NCBI GenBank assembly: GCA_903932155.1
Contig: CAIZFH010000048.1
Coordinates: 1-64,000, forward strand
DNA: 64,000 bases
DNA from: an uncultured Granulicella sp.
GTDB lineage: Bacteria; Acidobacteriota; Terriglobia; Terriglobales; Acidobacteriaceae
Reading direction: 5' to 3'
The notes under the pieces are model-generated. The model had not been told where the DNA came from. It saw only the letters and a program-made list of their open reading frames with translations, and made no database searches. How positions within the stretch are numbered: position 1 is the first letter of the stretch; each line of letters begins with the position of its first letter. Made by a program: the position numbers and the translations under genes. This document shows, one piece after another, positions 60,446-64,000 of this stretch.

Positions 60446-61897
60446 ATGCAGGTTGGCACGATGAACGGGACTGTCATCATCGGCGGCGGGATCGCGGGGC
60501 TGGCGACTGCGTTCGCCCTGCAGGCGTGCGGTTCGACGGACTGGACGCTGATCGAGAGTTCGCCGAGGTGGGGCGGAAAGATCACGTCTGCCCGCGAGCG
60601 TGGCTTCACCATCGAGGGCGGGCCGGATTCGTTCATCACAACAAAGCCGGGGGCAGTCGAGTTGTGCAAGAGGCTTGGGCTGGGCGACCAGTTGACCGGC
60701 TCGAACACTGGCAAGAGTGCCACAACCTACATCTGGAGCGGCGGACGGCTGCACCCCATGCCCGAAGGCATGATGCTGATGGCCCCGACCATGATCCTCC
60801 CGTTCCTGCGCACGCCGCTTATCTCGTGGCCTGGAAAGCTGCGCATGGGCATGGAGATATTCGTTCCGCGAGCGCGCGGCGATGAGGACGAGAGCCTCGC
60901 CGGTTTTGTGCGGCGGCGGCTGGGCAACGAGTTGCTCAACAAGATTGCAGGCCCGCTGATGGGAGGAATCCATGCTGCGGACCCGGAGCGGCTGAGCCTG
61001 AAGAGTACCTTCCCGATGTTTCTGGAGATGGAGAAGAAGCACGGCAGTCTTCTGCGCGGAATGTTGAAGCGCAGCAAGGCGCATTCGACGCATGGCGGGA
61101 AGCGTCCGTCGATGTTCATGTCGCTGCGCGGCGGCTTGCAGCAGCTCTCCGATGCACTGGTCGCGCAGTTGCCGCAAGACGCTCTGCGTAACGGTTGCCG
61201 CGCGCTCTGCGTCAGCCGCCATGCGGGCCGCTATAGGATCGACCTGAGCGATGGCTCGTCCCTGCTGGCGGACGATGTAGTCTTCGCCACTCCATCGTAT
61301 GTCACGGCCGACCTGCTGCAGGAGCTTGATCCCGCGATGGCGGCCCGTCTGCGCGCCATCCGCTATGTTTCCACCGCGACCGTCTCTCTTGGATTTCTGC
61401 GCAGCGAGATCGCGCACCCGCTGCAGGGAGCGGGCTTCATTGTGCCGCAGAGCGAGGGGCGAAGGATTACCGCCTGCTCCTGGTCCTCGGTAAAGTTCCA
61501 GCATCGCGCGCCGGACGACTGCGTTCTGCTGCGCGTCTTTATCGGTGGCTCACTGGCTGAAGAGCTTGCGGAGCAGGATGAGCAAGCGCTGGTAAAGCTG
61601 GCTCGCGAGGAGTTGCAGGTGATACTGGGAATTACCGCAACACCGCTGGTGGCCAGGGCCTATCGCTGGCACAAGGCCAATCCGCAGTATGACATCGGAC
61701 ACGCTGAGAGAATTGCAGAACTAGAACAGGCCATGTTTCGTCTTCCCGGATTGCATCTGGCCGGTGCCGCCTACCATGGGCCCGGCATTCCAGACTGCAT
61801 CCAAAGCGGAAGGGAAGCTGCACAGGCGATTGCCGCGAGACATGCGCATCCCGCGCGTGCCGTGAGAAGCGAATCGTCGCACGTCGTCATCCAATAA
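60446..61897 (+). CDS. hemY: Protoporphyrinogen/coproporphyrinogen III oxidase (HemY-type)
   Basis: 483 residues. FAD-binding VIIGGGIAGLATAFALQACG, then GGPDSFITTKP, PLMGGIHAADPERLS, MFMSLRGGLQQL and the C-terminal GLHLAGAAYHGPGIPDCIQSG FAD motif define the HemY/HemG2 oxidase family. It oxidises the porphyrinogen ring late in haem synthesis. GGAGG lies 13 bases before ATG 60446; 60461 is also possible. The next gene, a radical SAM protein, follows 15 bp downstream and is probably co-transcribed. Confidence 0.9.
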   Translation: MQVGTMNGTVIIGGGIAGLATAFALQACGSTDWTLIESSPRWGGKITSARERGFTIEGGPDSFITTKPGAVELCKRLGLGDQLTGSNTGKSATTYIWSGGRLHPMPEGMMLMAPTMILPFLRTPLISWPGKLRMGMEIFVPRARGDEDESLAGFVRRRLGNELLNKIAGPLMGGIHAADPERLSLKSTFPMFLEMEKKHGSLLRGMLKRSKAHSTHGGKRPSMFMSLRGGLQQLSDALVAQLPQDALRNGCRALCVSRHAGRYRIDLSDGSSLLADDVVFATPSYVTADLLQELDPAMAARLRAIRYVSTATVSLGFLRSEIAHPLQGAGFIVPQSEGRRITACSWSSVKFQHRAPDDCVLLRVFIGGSLAEELAEQDEQALVKLAREELQVILGITATPLVARAYRWHKANPQYDIGHAERIAELEQAMFRLPGLHLAGAAYHGPGIPDCIQSGREAAQAIAARHAHPARAVRSESSHVVIQ

Positions 61898-61912
61898 CAG
61901 GAGATCTAGCCA

Positions 61913-63061
61913 ATGCCTTTCCGCAACATTGAAGCACCGAGTACATCGTCCGCTCCCGCGCCTGCCGCGCACCCTCACGCACATCATGGCGCTGCGCACG
62001 ATTACTCGCGCAACCCGATGAATATCTACTGGGAGATGACGCAGGCCTGCGGACTGGCCTGCCGCCACTGCCGCGCCGAGGCCATCTCCACGCCGCATCC
62101 TGAAGAGCTGAACACCATCGAGAGCATGGACCTGCTGCGCCAGATTGCATCCTTCGGCGATCCCATGCCGCACCTCATCCTCACCGGCGGCGATCCGTTG
62201 AAGCGCGCCGATCTGTACGATCTCATCGACGAGGCGCACCGCCTGGGGCTCACCATCTCCGTCACGCCCAGCGCCACCGCCGACCTCACCTACGGCGTGC
62301 TGGCCAAGCTGAAGGCGCATGGAGTAGAAAGCCTGGGGCTAAGTCTGGACGGCTCGACGGCTGCGCGGCATGAGGCTGTGCGCGGCGTGGAGGGTTGCTT
62401 CGACTGGACGATTCGCGCGGCCCAGAACGCGGCCAAGCTGGGAATCCCGATCCAGGTGAATACCCTGGTCGCGCAGGAGACAGAGGACGAGCTGCCCGCC
62501 ATCTACGAGCTGCTCAAGACCGTTCACGTCATGCGCTGGAGCCTCTTCTTCCTCATCGCGGTGGGCCGTGGCAAGCTGTTGAAGCCGGTCTCGCCCAAGC
62601 GGGGCGAGGAGATCATGCAGTGGGCCTTCGACCTGACCCAGGAAGCGCCGTTTATTGTTGCGACCACCGAGGCGCCTTCCTATCGCCGTGTCGCTCTGGA
62701 GCGGATGCGCGAGAAGGGAATGACGGGCGCGCAGATGGCGCAGGCGCCGGTCTCGCGCGGCTTCGAGATCCGCGATGGCAATGGAATCATGTTCGTCTCC
62801 AACACGGGAGACCTCTGCCCCGCGGGCTTCCTGCCGCTTACCACCGGCAACGTGCGCAGGGACCGGATGGTGGATATCTACCGCGACTCGCCGGTCTTCC
62901 GCGAACTGCACACGCCCAGCCACTTCAAGGGCAAGTGCGGCGTCTGCGAGTATCGCACGCTCTGCGGCGGTTCGCGCGCACGCGCATTTGCCTATACCGG
63001 CGACCCGCTGGAGAGCGACCCCTTCTGCGCGTACGAACCCAAGGCCAGCGCTTCCCTCTAA
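61913..63061 (+). CDS. Radical SAM/SPASM protein, haem-associated (AhbD/TIGR04053-like)
   Basis: 382 residues. N-terminal His/Ala/Pro-rich stretch (HPHAHHGAAHDYSRNP), then Cys46-x3-Cys50-x2-Cys53 (QACGLACRHC). The C-terminal SPASM-like Cys set includes LCPAG and CGVCEYRTLCGG plus FCAYEP. The layout matches TIGR04053-type proteins related to AhbD haem synthases. GGAGATC precedes the start. The neighbouring hemY supports a role in haem or modified tetrapyrrole synthesis. Confidence 0.85.
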   Translation: MPFRNIEAPSTSSAPAPAAHPHAHHGAAHDYSRNPMNIYWEMTQACGLACRHCRAEAISTPHPEELNTIESMDLLRQIASFGDPMPHLILTGGDPLKRADLYDLIDEAHRLGLTISVTPSATADLTYGVLAKLKAHGVESLGLSLDGSTAARHEAVRGVEGCFDWTIRAAQNAAKLGIPIQVNTLVAQETEDELPAIYELLKTVHVMRWSLFFLIAVGRGKLLKPVSPKRGEEIMQWAFDLTQEAPFIVATTEAPSYRRVALERMREKGMTGAQMAQAPVSRGFEIRDGNGIMFVSNTGDLCPAGFLPLTTGNVRRDRMVDIYRDSPVFRELHTPSHFKGKCGVCEYRTLCGGSRARAFAYTGDPLESDPFCAYEPKASASL

Positions 63062-63066
63062 CCCAC

Positions 63067-63131
63067 CTTTGAATCACCACAAAATTTCGGGTGCCCCATC
63101 CTTCCGCAGTCTCATCGCGGAAGGGTGGGTT
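63067..63131. repeat. REP-type repeat (family 3), left copy
   Basis: TTTGAATCACCACAAAATTT then CGGGTGCCCCATCC and a stem CCCATCCTTCCGC/GCGGAAGGGTGGG. The same 60-bp structure recurs at 63617-63681 in direct orientation, bracketing a truncated gene. Confidence 0.85.
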
Positions 63132-63133
63132 AT

Positions 63134-63211
63134 CGTTTGCGGTAGCAAACGACCCGCTATTGCCGTTTTCGTTTGTCATCCTGAGCGAAGTTTGGCGCGC
63201 TAGCGCCAAAC
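63134..63211. repeat. Two further perfect palindromes
   Basis: CGTTTGC GGTA GCAAACG (63134-63151) and GTTTGGCGC GCTA GCGCCAAAC (63190-63211). The second sits in a GTCATCCTGAGCGAAG...CGCAGTCGAAGGACC block that resembles the sites at 19930 and 25243. Confidence 0.75.
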
Positions 63212-63253
63212 GCAGTCGAAGGACCCCGACGCACTCCACATCACCTCACCCGC

Positions 63254-63610
63254 CTAGATCAACTTCTCGAATGTGGGGATGATGACCGTTTCAAACTGCT
63301 CCAAGCAAACCTTCAAGACATCCTCCGTTTCGAGGGTATCTGGCCCCACGCCAATAGTTTCGTCGAAAGTTATATACGGGGTGAAGCTACGCTTCACATT
63401 CACTGGAGACCCTCCGGGAATTTCTTCCGCCAAAGGGATTTCTGCGCCGTCATTAAGGCCACCCAGAACGGAAGTTCCCGTCATTCCACCGGAATACACA
63501 ATATCGTGTCGCACTGCGATGCGGGGCAAGAGCACGTAAGGGTGCTTATGCTTGTCGATGTTCGCTAGTTTTCCGATGATCCGGAGAATGTTATGAATTC
63601 CTGGCGGGTG
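63254..63610 (-). pseudogene. 5'-truncated hypothetical gene between REP repeats
   Basis: A reading frame continues from repeat DNA into about 115 codons of non-repeat protein (IHNILRIIGKLANIDKHKHPYVLLPRI, later VNVKRSFTPYITFDETIGVG). The N-terminal residues before it are only translated REP sequence, and the protein starts abruptly in a KLANIDKH string that in other uncharacterised proteins lies internally. It therefore appears to be the 3' remnant of a longer gene. No function assigned. Confidence 0.55.
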
Positions 63611-63616
63611 GCTCAC

Positions 63617-63681
63617 CCTTTGAATTACCGCAAAACTTCGGGTGCCCCATCCTTCGCTTTTTCCTAGCGAAGGGTGGGAGA
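63617..63681. repeat. REP-type repeat (family 3), right copy
   Basis: TTTGAATTACCGCAAAACTT then CGGGTGCCCCATCC and a stem CCCATCCTTCGCT/AGCGAAGGGTGGG with loop TTTTCCT. Direct copy of 63067-63131 with a different loop. Confidence 0.85.
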
Positions 63682-63797
63682 CCACTTATCTCGCCAAATT
63701 GAGAATGGATGGGATTTCTTTCTTCAATATCATCAGGCGGCTGCCCCACCCGCTAACATAAAGCCCTTATATCAAGACACCCTTCCCACAAGGTAAA

Positions 63798-64000
63798 TCA
63801 GCGGTAGGCTTCGCTGCGATGATGTACGCGGCGAACTTCGATTGTGTCGGGATCGGCACAGACGAAGAAGAGCCGGTAATCCCCTATACGCAGCCGAAGC
63901 TCTTCTCTCCCTTGGAGTGCTTTTACATCGCCCGCGCCCGATTCCGCAAAGCGATGCAGCGCGGAAATAATGTGCATCGCTATGGGCTTGCTCAGGCTAC
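63798..64000 (-). CDS. RelE/ParE-type toxin (partial, N-terminus beyond window)
   Basis: The last 66 codons are visible and end at 63798. HRFAESGAGDVKALQG, then LRLRIGDYRLFFVCAD and IEVRRVHHRSEAYR match the C-terminal core of RelE/ParE mRNA-interferase-like toxins (RLRIGDYR and RVxHRxxAYR). The N-terminus and any antitoxin lie past the right edge. Confidence 0.8.
   Translation of the reverse strand, partial: SLSKPIAMHIISALHRFAESGAGDVKALQGREELRLRIGDYRLFFVCADPDTIEVRRVHHRSEAYR

Noticed and set aside
60209-61504. Minus-strand extension of the nitronate-monooxygenase-like frame to 936 residues
   Set aside because: It lies fully opposite hemY, is Arg/His/Gln-rich as expected of a shadow frame, and the true protein starts at MKYLSSMSES or MSES with the conserved FMN-binding strand soon after.

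Overview
The window (about 60% G+C, coding on both strands, many ATGA-type overlaps) looks like the chromosome of an acidobacterium of the Terriglobus/Granulicella/Edaphobacter type. The reasons are the gene content (Tat-exported sulfatase and carbonic anhydrase, DUF4337, a PEP-CTERM protein, futalosine-pathway menaquinone genes, UbiD-family decarboxylase, a lone nuoI) and dispersed palindromic repeats with a GGGTGCCCCA core. The genus is inference; no 16S rRNA gene is present. One tRNA gene, tRNA-Lys(CTT), was found.

Layout. 1-2457: minus-strand operon of a small VDPGSG protein, a kinase-like/methyltransferase fusion and a membrane sulfatase-like protein. 2874-10895: DUF4337 protein, Tat sulfatase, coaBC, a ribbon-helix-helix/PIN toxin-antitoxin pair, beta-carbonic anhydrase, pyrG, YraN-type nuclease-like protein, a membrane protein. 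10906-16873: ribulokinase, a repeat-bounded cassette with a small membrane protein, an ABC exporter, a 51-residue protein and a stand-alone rplQ with its own long leader. 16958-24193: DUF167, thioredoxin reductase, KdsC-like phosphatase, UbiD, cupin, lone nuoI, a nested palindrome, a peroxiredoxin-like protein. 24283-33588: HigB/HigA-type pair, GIY-YIG remnant, gap, P-loop ATPase, beta-barrel protein, then pgk-larA-glycerate kinase-prfB, with prfB carrying the classical programmed +1 frameshift. 33619-46185: CoA-binding protein, SGNH hydrolase, DsbD, PEP-CTERM protein, rarA, SpoU methyltransferase, an 1132-residue collagen-like fibre protein and pgm. 46200-48268: Mrr-like nuclease, an orphan antitoxin and an antitoxin/PIN pair. 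48289-54230: TonB receptor divergent from a MarR regulator, mqnC, divIC, bioY, mqnD, tRNA-Lys. 54256-58345: an island of REP repeats, a REP-associated tyrosine transposase (RAYT), a type II restriction-modification system and a DUF4160/DUF2442 pair. 58417-64000: SemiSWEET, nitronate-monooxygenase-like protein, hemY, a radical SAM/SPASM protein, a truncated gene between repeats and a partial RelE/ParE toxin.

The most unusual theme is that accessory genes (toxin-antitoxin, restriction-modification, DUF4160/DUF2442, a small membrane protein, a truncated gene) are repeatedly bracketed by copies of one palindromic repeat superfamily. The likely mobilising enzyme, the RAYT, is in the same window inside its own repeat cluster. 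Two of these units, the RAYT unit and the membrane-protein cassette, are similar in length (about 0.85 kb) and are each bracketed by a perfect direct repeat (23 bp and 17 bp). That suggests discrete insertions. Housekeeping operons also group by pathway: lower glycolysis with 2-hydroxyacid/glycerate enzymes (pgk-larA-glycerate kinase), futalosine menaquinone synthesis (mqnC, mqnD) and late haem synthesis (hemY with a radical SAM protein).
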